64,000 nucleotides of DNA from Cochliopodium minus (taxonomy: Eukaryota > Discosea > Himatismenida > Cochliopodiidae), in the NCBI GenBank assembly GCA_024220525.1, contig JAMYWO010000016.1, positions 1 to 64,000 of the forward strand, written 5' to 3'. Below are positions 1 through 12,500 of the stretch, one piece after another. Within the stretch, counting starts at the first letter, position 1, and each line of letters starts with the position of its first letter. A program made the position numbers and the translations under genes. The notes below the pieces were generated by a model that saw only the letters and a list, made by a program, of their open reading frames with translations, was not told the DNA's origin and made no database searches.

Positions 1-177
1 CTCCTCATTTGTTTACATTTGGTCAAATTGAAACTTCCATCTCCCATTCTTGTTTTGATTCTCAACAAGAATGTTCATTTTAAACAACCTCCTGATGAAG
101 AAGAGTTGATCAATGACAAACAAAAAAAAATTGATCTAATCATAAAAAGGAATAAAAGTAGAATTCGCCGTGATTAA
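1..177 (+). CDS. 3' end of an upstream ankyrin-family copy (partial)
   Basis: The window opens in frame inside the last exon of a third member of the ankyrin array. The bases match 1666-1842, the end of the next gene, and stop at the same TAA. The visible part encodes the end of the C-terminal module (LKLPSPILVLIL) and a charged tail rich in D, E and K. The rest of the gene lies to the left of the window. Function is unknown beyond family membership. Confidence 0.75.
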   Translation, partial: LLICLHLVKLKLPSPILVLILNKNVHFKQPPDEEELINDKQKKIDLIIKRNKSRIRRD

Positions 178-561
178 ATCATTTCCTTTTATTAAACAAA
201 TTATTGCGATTTTTACATCCATTATTTTAATTTTTGCTTAATTTATTGTTAGTCAATAAAAAAATGAATTATATAAAAATTTGTTCAATTAAAATATGTT
301 TAACCATTCAAAAAATTTATCTCCCTCATAACTTAAATTGCATTCATTAAAATATAAACAACAAAAGACTACTTTACTGAGCAAGATACTCCGTAGAAGA
401 TTGTGGAAACAAAGAGAGATATTCCAATCTGAGAAAAGAATTATTTCCCTTTTAAAGTTTTTCCACAGATCTATGAACTCACAATATAGATTAATCAATA
501 TTGTTTCTTAAATCTGTTGAATATTTAATTTTTTAAGGATAATAAATAATAATATAAAAAA

Positions 562-1842
562 ATGGGAAATAAAGAATCAAAACATAAGCAATCATTGTTG
601 AAAGAATCTTTTATGTCCCAAGAATTCCAAAATGCATTATTAGAACAAAATCTCGAAGAAATAAAGAGAATGCTTGAAAATGGAGAAGATATTCATTCCC
701 AAACAGAATCAAAAGAGAATGCATTCACCCTGTCTTTCAAAAATGATAAACCCAATAAAGAGGTGCTTGTATATTTGATTGAGAAAAAGATATTTATCAA
801 CCTTCAAGATTATATAGGGAATAGTGCTTTACATTATGCTTTGAATCAAGAAAATCAAGATAAAGAAATAATTGAGATGTTGATTGGAAAAGGAATGAAT
901 GTAACAAATCAAATTATTTAGTCTTAAAATCATAAAATTTTATATAATTATTTTTATAACTTTCCTTCAAAAAATTAAAAGGTAAATATGAACAACAAAC
1001 AATCTAAAACTCCAATCAAAGTGCATCTGGACAGAAAAGGAGCTAATTTTGAAATCATAAAATTGTTAACAAACAGTGGAGCAGAGCTTGTTAAATCAAA
1101 TGTTGTTGAATATTATTGTCAAAGATCTCCAGAGCCATACATATTAAATGTAATGTCCCAATTATCAATTACTTTTTTTATAAATGATTTTTTAAAAAGC
1201 ATCTTTTGGATTGTGGAGGTTTTGTTGGAACATCCCTTCAAATTCTTTGTGAGAATAATTGTTTTGATGCGCACTTGATAGAAATTGTGATCAAGAGGGA
1301 CAAAATAGATAACTTTGAAAAAATCTGCAAACATTTAGACTCCATTTACTATTGTCTTCAAAATGAAAGGGTCGATTTTCTCACTGCAATCTTATATGGT
1401 GGAGCAGATCCTTATTGGTATGTTTTTAAAAATTTGGGAATTGGGAGTGTAGAAATTGATGTAAAAAAAAACATTTATTAATTCAAAAACATTTTTATAA
1501 TTTTAATTTTAATCTTTGTTTTTTATTTAAAAGACAGGAATAGAACTTTCTCAAAAAAAAGAAAATGAATGTTCCGATCTGATGAGAGACTACCAAAAAG
1601 GAATTCTTTGGGTTCAAAAAAGACATCACTTCTTTCCTTCATATTTTGTGAATGGAGTAAAAACTCTCCTCATTTGTTTACATTTGGTCAAATTGAAACT
1701 TCCATCTCCCATTCTTGTTTTGATTCTCAACAAGAATGTTCATTTTAAACAACCTCCTGATGAAGAAGAGTTGATCAATGACAAACAAAAAAAAATTGAT
1801 CTAATCATAAAAAGGAATAAAAGTAGAATTCGCCGTGATTAA
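562..1842 (+). CDS. Ankyrin-repeat protein with C-terminal W/KH/LP module (copy A)
   Basis: Four exons close in frame: 562-900, 982-1149, 1200-1460 and 1534-1842, giving 358 residues. Ankyrin-type repeats are visible in exons 1 and 2 (NLQDYIGNSALHYALNQ, then KGMNVNMNNKQSKTPIK across the first splice). Exon 3 continues repeat-like sequence (GGADPYW). Exon 4 carries a conserved C-terminal block with W, K, HH and FF residues followed by LKLPSPILVLIL, resembling the shape of an F-box helix. Ankyrin repeats bind proteins; an adaptor role is inference. The N-terminus starts MGNKESK, a possible N-myristoylation context (Gly2, basic residues). The gene sits in a head-to-tail array with a near-identical neighbour 1665 bp downstream. 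Confidence 0.8.
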
Positions 1843-2226
1843 ATCATTTCCTTTTATTAAACAAATTATTGCGATTTTTACATCCATTATTTTAATTTTT
1901 GCTTAATTTATTGTTAGTCAATAAAAAAATGAATTATATAAAAATTTGTTCAATTAAAATATGTTTAACCATTCAAAAAATTTATCTCCCTCATAACTTA
2001 AATTGCATTCATTAAAATATAAACAACAAAAGACTACTTTACTGAGCAAGATACTCCGTAGAAGATTGTGGAAACAAAGAGAGATATTCCAATCTGAGAA
2101 AAGAATTATTTCCCTTTTAAAGTTTTTCCACAGATCTATGAACTCACAATATAGATTAATCAATATTGTTTCTTAAATCTGTTGAATATTTAATTTTTTA
2201 AGGATAATAAATAATAATATAAAAAA

Positions 2227-3516
2227 ATGGGAAATAAAGAATCAAAACATAAGCAATCATTGTTGAAAGAATCTTTTATGTCCCAAGAATTCCAAAATGC
2301 ATTATTAGAACAAAATCTCGAAGAAATAAAGAGAATGCTTGAAAATGGAGAAGATATTCATTCCCAAACAGAATCAAAAGAGAATGCATTCACCCTGTCT
2401 TTCAAAAATGATAAACCCAATAAAGAGGTGCTTGTATATTTGATTGAGAAAAAGATATTTATCAACCTTCAAGATTATATAGGGAATAGTGCTTTACATT
2501 ATGCTTTGAATCAAGAAAATCAAGATAAAGAAATAATTGAGATGTTGATTGGAAAAGGAATGAATGTAACAAATCAAATTATTTAGTCTTAAAATCATAA
2601 AATTTTATATAATTATTTTTATAACTTTCCTTCAAAAAATTAAAAGGTAAATATGAACAACAAACAATCTAAAACTCCAATCAAAGTGCATCTGGACAGA
2701 AAAGGAGCTAATTTTGAAATCATAAAATTGTTAACAAACAGTGGAGCAGAGCTTGTTAAATCAAATGTTGTTGAATATTATTGTCAAAGATCTCCAGAGC
2801 CATACATATTAAATGTAATGTCCCAATTATCAATTACTTTTTTTATAAATGATTTTTTAAAAAGCATCTTTTGGATTGTGGAGGTTTTGTTGGAACATCC
2901 CTCCAAATTCTTTGTGAAAATAAATCTTGTGATGCGCACTTGATAGAAATTGTGATTAAAAGGGACAAAATAGATAACTTTGAAAAAATCTGCAAACATT
3001 TAGATTCCATTTACTATTGTCTTCAAAATGAAAAGGTCGATTTTCTCATTGCAATCTTACATGGCGGAGCAGATCCTTATTGGTATGTTCTTCAAAATTT
3101 GGGAATTGGAAGTGTAGAACTTTATGTAAAAAAAAACATTTATTTATTCAAACACATTTTTAATTTTTATTTAATCTTTGTTTTTTATTTAAAAGACAGG
3201 AATGGAACTTTCTCAAAAAAAGGAAAATGAATGTTCCAATCTGATGAGAGACTACCAAAAAGGAATTCTTTGGGTTCAAAAAAGACATCACTTCTTTCCT
3301 TCATATTTTGTGAATGGAGTAAAAACTCTCCTCATTTGTTTACATTTGGTCAAATTGAAACTTCCATCTCCCATTCTTGTTTTGATTCTCAACAAGAATG
3401 TTCACTACTTCGATCTTCCCGATGAAGAAGAGTTGATCAATGACAAACAAAAAAAAATTGATCTTCTCAATAAAAGAGAACAAACCAAAATCACAAATTT
3501 CGTTATAAATCATTAA
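2227..3516 (+). CDS. Ankyrin-repeat protein with C-terminal W/KH/LP module (copy B)
   Basis: Tandem paralogue of the gene at 562-1842 with the same four-exon structure: 2227-2565, 2647-2814, 2865-3125 and 3196-3516, giving 362 residues. Exons 1 and 2 and the upstream region appear identical to copy A. Differences begin within exon 3 at 2903 and include substitutions such as NNCFD to KSCD and an altered end of the exon. The last exon shares its body with the other copies but has its own tail: HYFDLPDEEE replaces HFKQPPDEEE and the terminal residues differ. The same C-terminal module with LKLPSPILVLIL is present. An adaptor-like role is inference from ankyrin repeats. Confidence 0.8.
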
Positions 3517-3698
3517 CTTTAATTAAACAAATGGTATGTGATTTTTACACCCACTATTTTGATTTTTAAAATAAAAGGAAAAAATATTTGCTGTTCAAAA
3601 AAAATAAATAAAAAAAAAATTTGGTTCAATTAAAAAGGTAATTCTATTTGAATTGTCCAAAATATCATAACAACATAATTCAAAAAAAAATCAAAGAA

Positions 3699-5565
3699 AT
3701 GGGACAAAATTTAGGAGGAGAATCAGGTGGAGATAAAAAAGGTGATAAAGAAAAACCACAAAAGAAGAAATGGGAACCCCCACCACCAACAACATTAGGA
3801 AAGAAAAAGAAAAAAAAAGTAAAAGGAGAAACAATTGCAAATAAGATACCTGTTGGTAAAAAAAATAGATATAAAAAAATATATATTAGACAACAAAATT
3901 TTTTTTTTCCTTTATTAAATTAATATGACATCAGATAAAATCAAAGATATACATTCATTCATTCAAATTCAACATAATAATATTAATTTTTTATTTTTCA
4001 TTTATAGTTAACCCACATACAAAATGCAAATTGAGAATGTTAAAATTGAATAGAATTAAAGATTTTCTTCTTTTGGAAGAGGAATTTATCCAAAATCAAG
4101 AAAGATTAAGACCACAAGAAGAAAAAGCTGAAGAAGAAAGAAATAAAGTTGAAGAATTGAGAGGAACACCTATGCAAGTAGGAACCTTGGAAGAAATCAT
4201 TGATGATTCACATGCTATCGTCTCCTCTGCTATGGGACCAAAATATTATGTTACCATGATGTCATTTGTAGATAAGGATCAATTAGAACCTAATTGCACA
4301 GTATTATTGCATAATAAAGTAAAAATACAATCCATATTTTAAAATAATATTCTGAAAGAACCTAATACTATTTATAAATTCAAATATTTCTATATTCTTT
4401 ATGATATGCTTTTATACAAGTAAATAATTCATTTCATATCTTAATTCTTGTTAATTATTATTACTAATTTCCTTTCTCAAAATAGATTAATTCAGTTATT
4501 GGTATTTTGAATGATGATAGTGATCCTCTTGTAAATGTTATGAAGGTAGATAAAGCTCCCCTCGAGACATATGCTGATGTGGGAGGATTGGATGATCAAA
4601 TGCAAGAATTGAAAGAGGCAGTAGAGCTTCCATTGACCCATCCTGAATTGTATGAAGAAATAGGTATTAAGCCACCAAAGGGTGTCATTCTTTATGGTCC
4701 TCCTGGTACAGGAAAAACTCTATTGGCAAAGGCTATTGCAAATGCAACCAGTGCTACTTTCTTGCGTGTTGTTGGTAGTGAATTGATTCAAAAATATCTT
4801 GGAGAAGGTCCAAAATTGGTAAAAAAAACAAACAAAAACAAAAATCAATATTTAATTCAAAAATATACCATTAATAATATCCATAATTCATTTTTCCAAC
4901 AATTTCTGATGAATATATTAAAATAATCTTATATTCATTATTAATTTTCTTTTTAATATTCAAAATTATGACTGTTTATACTGATTATCTTCTTTGATTA
5001 AGACTTTATTCCTTTTACTGATCGATATTTCAAAATTTAGGTCAGAGAATTGTTTAGAGTTGCAGAAGAAAATGCACCATCCATTGTATTTATTGATGAA
5101 ATCGATGCAGTTGGTACTAAACGTTATGATGCAAGTAGTGGTGGAGAAAGAGAAATTCAAAGAACCATGTTGGAGTTGTTGAATCAGCTCGATGGTTTCG
5201 ACGATCGCAGTGATGTCAAAGTCATCATGGCCACCAACAGAATCGATTCTTTGGATCCTGCTCTCATCAGACCTGGTCGTATCGATAGAAAGATCTATGT
5301 TCCTCAACCAGATTCAAAAGGAAAAAAAAAGATATTTGAAATTCACACTAAAAAAATGAGTTTATCAAACGATGTTAATCTTGAAGAGTTCATTATGACT
5401 AAGGATGATCTTTCTGGTGCTGATATTAAGGCTATTTGCACTGAAGCTGGTCTTCTTGCTCTTAGAGAAAGAAGAATGAAAGTCACTCAAGAAGATTTCA
5501 AGAAGGCCAAAGAGAAAGTTCTTTATAGAAAGAAAGAAGGAGCTCCTGAGGGATTGTACTTATAA
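3699..5565 (+). CDS. RPT2: 26S proteasome regulatory subunit 4, AAA ATPase Rpt2
   Basis: Rpt2 is one of six AAA ATPases in the base of the 26S proteasome; it unfolds substrates and helps gate the 20S core. Exons 3699-3855, 4008-4318, 4486-4818 and 5041-5565 close in frame to 441 residues, almost exactly the usual length. The N-terminus MGQNLGG fits the conserved N-myristoylation signal of Rpt2. An OB-domain region ([16 protein letters not shown]) is followed by Walker A GPPGTGKT, Walker B FIDEID, the sensor region MATNRID and an arginine-finger stretch. The C-terminus ends in LYL, the HbYX motif (hydrophobic-Tyr-X) that docks into the 20S alpha ring. Intron 3 interrupts the AAA module after GPKL. 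Confidence 0.97.
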
Positions 5566-5959
5566 TCTTTCTTGAAAATTAAAATTTCAAATTTCAAAAA
5601 AAATATTCTTTTTCAAACAAATACATATCAATATTTAACCAGTGGATTGAGTCCTAACTTTATATCAGTTCTTCCTTGTTTCAAATTCTTTTTTTAGGAC
5701 AGTTCAATAAGTTATTTTTAAAAATATTTCAAAAAGTAGATCTCATTGAATTGAATCAAAAAAGCTCTTAAATAATCTCAACTTTCAAGAACACTTGTAC
5801 AATTTAAAAAAAAAAATTTTTCAGATAAAAAATAAAAAAAAATCGATTCGACCAAAAATGATAGAGTTCAAGTCAAAATCAACGTGATTAAAATCTTTTA
5901 TAAATAAAACCCAATTTCAAAGCTAAAATATTTCAATCATTTTTAGATCATGGATTCCA
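5566..5959. other. Intergenic, no gene seen
   Basis: AT-rich spacer between the proteasome subunit and the zinc transporter. It should contain the 3' UTR of the former and the promoter of the latter. A poly-T plus TAG tract just before 5949 could be a splice acceptor for an upstream, unrecognised 5' exon of the transporter. No open frame or RNA gene is evident. Confidence 0.5.
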
Positions 5960-8742
5960 ATGTTGATGTTATTCGGATTCAAAACGATGAGGGGAGGTGG
6001 ATTATTGATAGGAAATCATTTCATGAACACTCTATCTTTTTCGCTGATCAATTTTGTATTTTTTGTATTGTTAATAGCAACACCCATCACTTTATTTATT
6101 GCGAAACCCAAATTTGCCGAATTATGGAAGAAGAAATGGGCTCTGATCTCCCATTCCTTCTTATTCATCACCAATTTATTTCTATGGTGTGTAGGATTGA
6201 AGTATTTTGGTGCCATAAAGTAAAAAATTTTTTGATAACATTCTTTTTGACGATAATAAAATAATATAGGCCATATATTCATAAATCACACTAAATCAAT
6301 TGAGCTTTTCAAAAAAATAAATATTTTTAATATAATCATTTGATATATTTCAAAATTACTTTGAAATCAATACAAGTTTTAAAATGATAAATTTATATGC
6401 CTCAAAATCAACATATCCATAAAATATCAATACCTTTTATAAATTATTCATGCTGATATATCTCAAATTCAAATAACAAATTCTTTTTTTTTTTTGATGA
6501 AAGGACAATTTTGGCATTTGATTATGGAAGTATTTTATTATCACAAATAATGTATCAAATTGGAGATTCAAACAAACAAGATTTGGAGCAGATGAAAGGG
6601 ATCTTCTGCATGACAGCATCATATATCTTGTTGTTATTCATAGATATCCCCACACAATCATCCACCCAAACACTTCAAGAAGTGCTGCAGTCACCAGGGC
6701 AAGTAGAAGGCTTCTCCCTCGTGTTTGGCGTTGCGGAAAAAAAACTCGGAGCAATGGCAGTTTTTTTATGTCTCGTTGTCGAACTCTTTCGCAAATCTAT
6801 CTCCAAGAAATTAACCAATCAACTAGGTGGACAAAATCAATTGATTGCAGGATCCTCGGTGATATCATTCGTCATTGTGACAGTTTTGACAATCTTTTAT
6901 CCTCTCTTTGCTTCTTCCAACTCCAACTTTGAGATCAATTACGTGAGGGCCTCTTTTTTTGAGGAGTTTCTGGGCATACTATTCTTTGCTGTGTTTGTTT
7001 TTGTTGGCGATCATATCGTTGAACCTCTCGTCAGAACCAAGTTGAAAAAGCCCATCTTGGTTACTCTTCCCAGCGTTGCTTTTTCTTACCTCGCTGTCTT
7101 TTTCATCGAGTGGTGGAATGGCACGAACAATTCTTCTTTCATCACCCTTCTTTCTTTCTTTTTGGTTCTCGCGGGGATTTATTTCGTTTATCAAAACCAA
7201 GACAGAAACCTTGACAACCTCCCTATCTATGGTTCTACCATTTACAGTCCTTCCAAAAGCCCTGTCTTCCATTTTTTGAAGAATTCTATTTATATAATCT
7301 GGAAAGATTCCAAATCAAGAAACATTTTCATCTTTTTGTGCACCAATCTCGTGTTCATGGTTGTCGAAATGATCTACGGTTTCATTTCTAACAGTCTCGG
7401 TTTGATCTCTGATGCTTTCCACATGTTGTTTGATTGTACTGCATTGGGCATTGGTCTCTATGCTTCTATCATCTCCAAGTGGGAAGCGAATGGCTCGTTT
7501 TCTTATGGTTTTTCTCGTGTAGAAATCCTTTCGGGGTTTGTCAATGGAGTGTTTTTATTATTTATTGGGTTTTTTGTTCTCATCGAGTCTTTGCAACGTC
7601 TTGTTGAACCACCTGAGGTTAAAAGCGAACGTCTCGTCCTGGTTTCTGTGATGGGCTTCGTTGTAAATATGATTGGTCTTTATGCTTTCCACGATCATTC
7701 TGGACACGGTCATTCCCATGGTTCTCACGGTCATTCGCATGGTCACTCTCATTCTAAAGAAAAGAAATTGAAGGATGATCACGGTCATTCTCATTCTGAA
7801 AAGAAGAAAAACAAACACGATGATCATAAGGATCATGGTCATTCTCATTCTCACAAAGAAAAGAAAAAGAGCAAGCACGAGGATCATGATGATCATGGTC
7901 ATTCTCATTCTCATTCCGAGAAAAAAAATAAACATGATGATCATGACGATCATGGTCATGGGCATTCTCATTCCCATTCTCACAGAAAAAATGATGTTTT
8001 CTTGGTCCAAGAAAAGAAATTGAAGGATGAACATTCTCATTCCCATTCTAAAAAAAACAAACACGATGATCATGATGATCATTCTGGACATGGTCATTCC
8101 CACTCTCACAGAAAAAACAGCATTTTGATGGGAGAACATGATGAAAATCCTCACGATCATCACGATCACGATAATTGCGATGAACACGATCACAGTCATT
8201 CTATAAATTACAAAAATGAAGATTCAAATTATTCCAAGAAATTTTCTGATTTATCTTTTGATTTAGACGAAGTTTTTGAAAAAGAAAGCGGCGACAACCA
8301 TTATGAAGACGAAAACATGAAAGGTATTTTCCTGCACGTTTTGGCAGACACCCTCGGAAGCGTGGGAGTCATCATCTCTTCTTGCCTCGTCTACTGGTTC
8401 GACTGGAAAATCGCCGATGCGATCTGTTCGGCCATCATCTCTGTCATGATCTTACTATCCACCATACCTTTACTTAAATCTACTGCTTCTACTTTATTGC
8501 AAGGTTCTCCTAAACATTTGAGAATAAAATTAAGAAACGGACTTAGAAATATTCTCAAAATTAAAAACATTCTCAACATAAGAAATCCTCACTTTTGGAC
8601 TTTGGCGGGAGAAAACGTTATTGGTTCGATTGACATCGTCATTGATAGTGAGGGTAATGATCAGGTCATTTTGTCCAAGGTTAGCTCCATTTTGACTGAT
8701 GTGGGTGTCACCAATCTTACCATCCAGATCGACAGAGAATAA
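5960..8742 (+). CDS. CDF-family zinc transporter with large His-rich loop (Msc2/ZnT5-like)
   Basis: A cation diffusion facilitator exporting Zn2+ from cytosol into secretory compartments. Two exons, 5960-6219 and 6504-8742, join in frame to 832 residues. The N-terminal half is a string of hydrophobic segments, as in Msc2 and ZnT5, which carry extra membrane helices before the CDF core. The core has HMLFD near residue 392 and HVLAD near residue 697, the paired H-x3-D zinc sites of transmembrane helices 2 and 5. Between them lies a His/Asp/Lys-rich loop of roughly 170 residues (about 7690-8200) with repeated HGHSHSH and HDDHDDH motifs, much longer than typical. The start is uncertain: an ATG at 5950 is out of frame, and an upstream exon is possible. 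Family is firm; subfamily is inference from the N-terminal extension. Confidence 0.92.
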
Positions 8743-8939
8743 TTTTTTCTAAAAAAAAGAAAAGAAAATTGTTTTTTTAAAAGAAAAATCTTGTGAAGCA
8801 TCAAAACATGAGTTGATGAACAAAGATGGGGAAAAAAAATGTTTTTAAAAATATAAAATTAAAAATTATTATTTATAATCATTTTAATTTGTTGGTGATA
8901 TCTTTTTTTTCTCTTTTTTAATTTTCTCAATTGATTCTA

Positions 8940-9379
8940 TTATTTCTTGAAGATTCTTCCTCCTGAATATTCAAAGCTCATATTATTCTTTATGAACAAA
9001 TTATTCCAATATTCAGAGTTCTTTTGGTCGACTGGGTATGGTCTTGTTGTTAAATTTGCCACTGTGAAATGTTTTCTGCTGAATGAGTGAACAAGAAGAT
9101 ATGTTCCTAACGTTTGAATTTATTGATGAGTATAATTGGAATATTAGATTTGAATGAAAGAAGAAATATAAATTATATTTTGAATTGGGATAAATAAATT
9201 TGTTTATAATCAAACATTTAGTTCTTTATCCTTATATCTTTTTGGATATATTTGCCATCTTTATATTTGCTGTTGATAAAATTTTATTTTTTACCTATTC
9301 CTCCAGCCAAACAACTTGCAACTACAGCCACATCTTTACGAATACATTCTTTTACAAAATCCAATCCACTCTTGATCAT
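8940..9379 (-). CDS. Small spliced single-pass membrane protein, possibly mitochondrial
   Basis: Two short exons on the minus strand, 9379-9295 and 9106-8940, join G|GA in frame across a GTAAAA...TTAG intron to give 83 residues. The product begins MIKSGLDFVKECIRK, a basic amphipathic stretch, then a hydrophobic segment (VAVVASCLAGGIGTYLLV) and a hydrophilic tail with RPYPVDQKNSEYW and a C-terminal RIFKK. Length, a basic N-terminus and one membrane segment resemble small accessory subunits of mitochondrial respiratory complexes, but I do not recognise the family. The exons are too short for a long ORF, so gene finders could miss it. The consistent frame, start, stop and splice signals support a real gene. 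It lies between and opposite two plus-strand genes. Confidence 0.7.
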
Positions 9380-9525
9380 TTTTTTTTATTTTTTTTTTTT
9401 AGATGCAAGAAGAGATTTGATCTCAGAATAGATTAAATTGAGATTGGTTCATTATTCTAAGAGCATTTATAAAATGAGATTATTTCAAATATTTTTTTTA
9501 CATTCATTTGTTAATCAAAAAAAAA

Positions 9526-12500
9526 ATGAAGAAGATAAAGAATTACTCACCTAGATATCAATACCACAAGTTCTCTATCAAAAAATCATTCTTTTCCAAA
9601 GTTAATTCTTTCAAATATTCAACTAATGTCGATGAAGATGAAAATATATATATTTCAAGATCAGAAGAATCAAAAAAGAATGGAGATTTGTTGAGTGCGA
9701 TTGAAGATATGGAAAAAGCAAATAAAATCATAAAGGTAAGAAAAAAAATATTTTTTTTTTTTTGATATCTTTGGAGGAATAGGAGATTATAAGATATTTG
9801 AGATGTATAGAATTAATATGATTAAATAAGATGAATCTCATCTATCCATGAAATCATTTAGATGATAAGCAAATAATAAAAAGAAAATAAAAATGCTTAT
9901 AAATATATTTTTATAAATTCAACGATATTCTAACAGTAAAATGAATTTTAGATGAAGAATAGACCAATATCGTTATTTGAGAATTATTGCAAATTGAGTA
10001 TATTGAACAATGAAAAAGGATCGATAGAACAATCGTTGGGATATGCAAAGGATTCACTCGATTTACATCAAAACATCGTAAACAGATTAGATAATGAACT
10101 CAAAGAGATAGACACCCAATATTCTACAAGTGCATCAGATGAGAAACATAGGATGTTAGCGGAGAAAATAAAGACGGAGAAGAAAAAGATGATTGATGAA
10201 GAGAAAAAGAGGTTGGACAAACTTTTGGATGAAAATCAATTAGAATGGCTTTTGGCTGATTTGTACGAAAAACAGGGTATAAAAAAGATTTTTCATCCAT
10301 TAAAATTAAACAATTAAAATTGTTAAAAGAAAATTTAACAAAACTTTTTTAAATTAAAAATTTTAATTTTAGTATTTTTAAAACAATTTATTATGTTTTG
10401 AATTTTATTTTTATTTATTTCAATTTATTATGTTTTGAATTTTTATTTTTATTTATTTCTCTTTAGATCTTCACTTAATTTTAAATTATTTTTATAATAG
10501 GTGATAACAAAAAAGCATTGGAAATATTGAGTAAAAAAGATTGGATTTCTTGCTTAAAAGATTTGTTGAACGAATCCAAAACCCTCCAAAAATCTCCTTC
10601 CAACTCGCCCTCCTCAAAGACTACGAAAACGCCCTAAAATGATGACAAGTCCATACAGATGATCGACAATATTCCCAGTGTCAAAGAAAAAGAAATTGAT
10701 TGCCAGAAGAAATTTGGGAAAAGTAAAAAAATAATTTTTTTTGTTGTAAATAAATTTTTATTTTCAAAATTATGTTTAATTCGAGAAATTTTTAAATTTC
10801 ATAAATTTTAATTTTCGATTTATTACTTTATTTTAGATTTATCTGTTTAATTTTGACAAATTTTCATTTATTTATATTTTTATTTTTTTATCTTATTAAT
10901 TTTCAAAATTTTATTTTTAAATTTTATTTATTTTTTTTTTTTTTTTTCTTTTTGGAAGTATATTTTATGATGGGAAGCACAAGGAGGCTTTGGATGTTTT
11001 TGATGTGGTGGTTACTTATTCCCAGAAGTCTATCGTGCCTGTTGAAGANNNNNNNNNNNNNNNNNNNNNNNNNNNNNNNNNNNNNNNNNNNNNNNNNNNN
11101 NNNNNNNNNNNNNNNNNNNNNNNNNNNNNNNNNNNNNNNNNNNNNNNNGGGAAGCACAAGGAGGCTTTGGATGTTTTTGATGTGGTGGTTACTTATTCCC
11201 AGAAGTCTATCGTGCCTGTTGAAGAATGTCAAGCCAACATAGAGTCCGCCAAAGTTTATTTGGAGGTAAAAATGAATTTTAAAATTAAAATAATAACAAA
11301 AAATAAAATAATAATAAACATAAAAAAAAAATTGAATAAAAAAAAAAATAAAAAAATAAAAAAATAAAAAATAAAAAATAAAAAATAAAAAATAAAAAAT
11401 AAAAAAATAAAAAATAATAAATTAATTTTATTGAAAGAAAAAAAACTATAGAACAGCAGAAAAGTATCTTAGAAAAGCATTACCTTTGTCTCAGTCGATT
11501 TCTTATTGGGAGGGAGTCACTCAGGCTGCGGAGATGTTGGGAGACATTTTGTTGGAGCAGGGCGACTCTCCTAATGAGGCCATTCGTTTTTGGAGAAGTT
11601 CTCTTCTTTCTCTTCAACATACCAACACTTATTTATGTAAAGAAAAAATATTACAAAAATAAAAAATAAATAATAGATTAATGAATAAACTGGCCAGTGA
11701 ATAAAAAAATATTGAAATAAAAGTAAAACAAAAAATAATCAATAAAAAAACCAAAATAATTTAAAAAATACATTAAAATTAAAATTAAAAATTAAAAATT
11801 AAAAATTAAAAATTAAAAATGAAAAATCATTAAATTTAAAACATTTTAATTTTAAGAAATTAGTAAAAATAAAAAATAAAATTCTAAAAATTATTAAAAT
11901 AAAATCAAAAAATTATTGGTAAAAAAATATGTAGATTTTAAAAGTAAAAATCAAAATAAAAAAAAACCCAAAATAATTTTAAAAAATAAAAATGATAAAA
12001 TCAAAAAATAAAAAATAAAAATTAATGATTTTTTTAAATAAAAGCAAAATTGAAAAGTTTGGAGATGTACGACAAAATAATAGAAACATTCTCTCAAAAC
12101 GAGGATTTCGCAAACACACTCAAATTCCTCAACGAAAAACTTTCCGCGGTCAAACAAACAAAGAATCTTTTGGAAGAGGGGATCGTATTGTCTCGTTTAG
12201 GAGATGTTTTGTACAGTATGGGTGATCCTAGGACCAGTTTGGTGTATTATAAGAACTCTTCCAACTATTTAAATCATCTTGGAAGAAATGATTTGCAAGC
12301 GGAACTTTTTTTGAAAATGTCCTTGTCTCTTGAGTTATTGGGTAATACTTTGATTTTTATTTTTTTTTTTTCAAATAATTTTTTCTTTTTACATTTTATT
12401 TTATTTTTTATATTTTTAAATTTTTATAATAAAAAAATATTTGTTTTTTTATATATTTATTTTATTTTGTTTTTTTATTTTTTTTTTAAGGACATTTGTT

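Larger units (their letters stand above)
1..2902 (+). repeat. Tandem 1665-bp gene-sized duplication
   Basis: Positions 1-1237 and 1666-2902 appear base-for-base identical at an offset of 1665 bp, covering a gene tail, the intergenic spacer, exons 1 and 2, two introns and the first bases of exon 3. Divergence starts abruptly at 1238 versus 2903. A further partial copy starts at 3328, where the offset is 1662, and diverges after about 3405. Identity across introns and spacer implies very recent duplication, gene conversion or an assembly artefact. Confidence 0.9.

Noticed and set aside
7558-8199. Long antisense open frame opposite the zinc transporter loop
   Set aside because: It is the reverse complement of the CAT-rich His repeat, giving Met/Ile-rich low complexity; it has no start context or domain.
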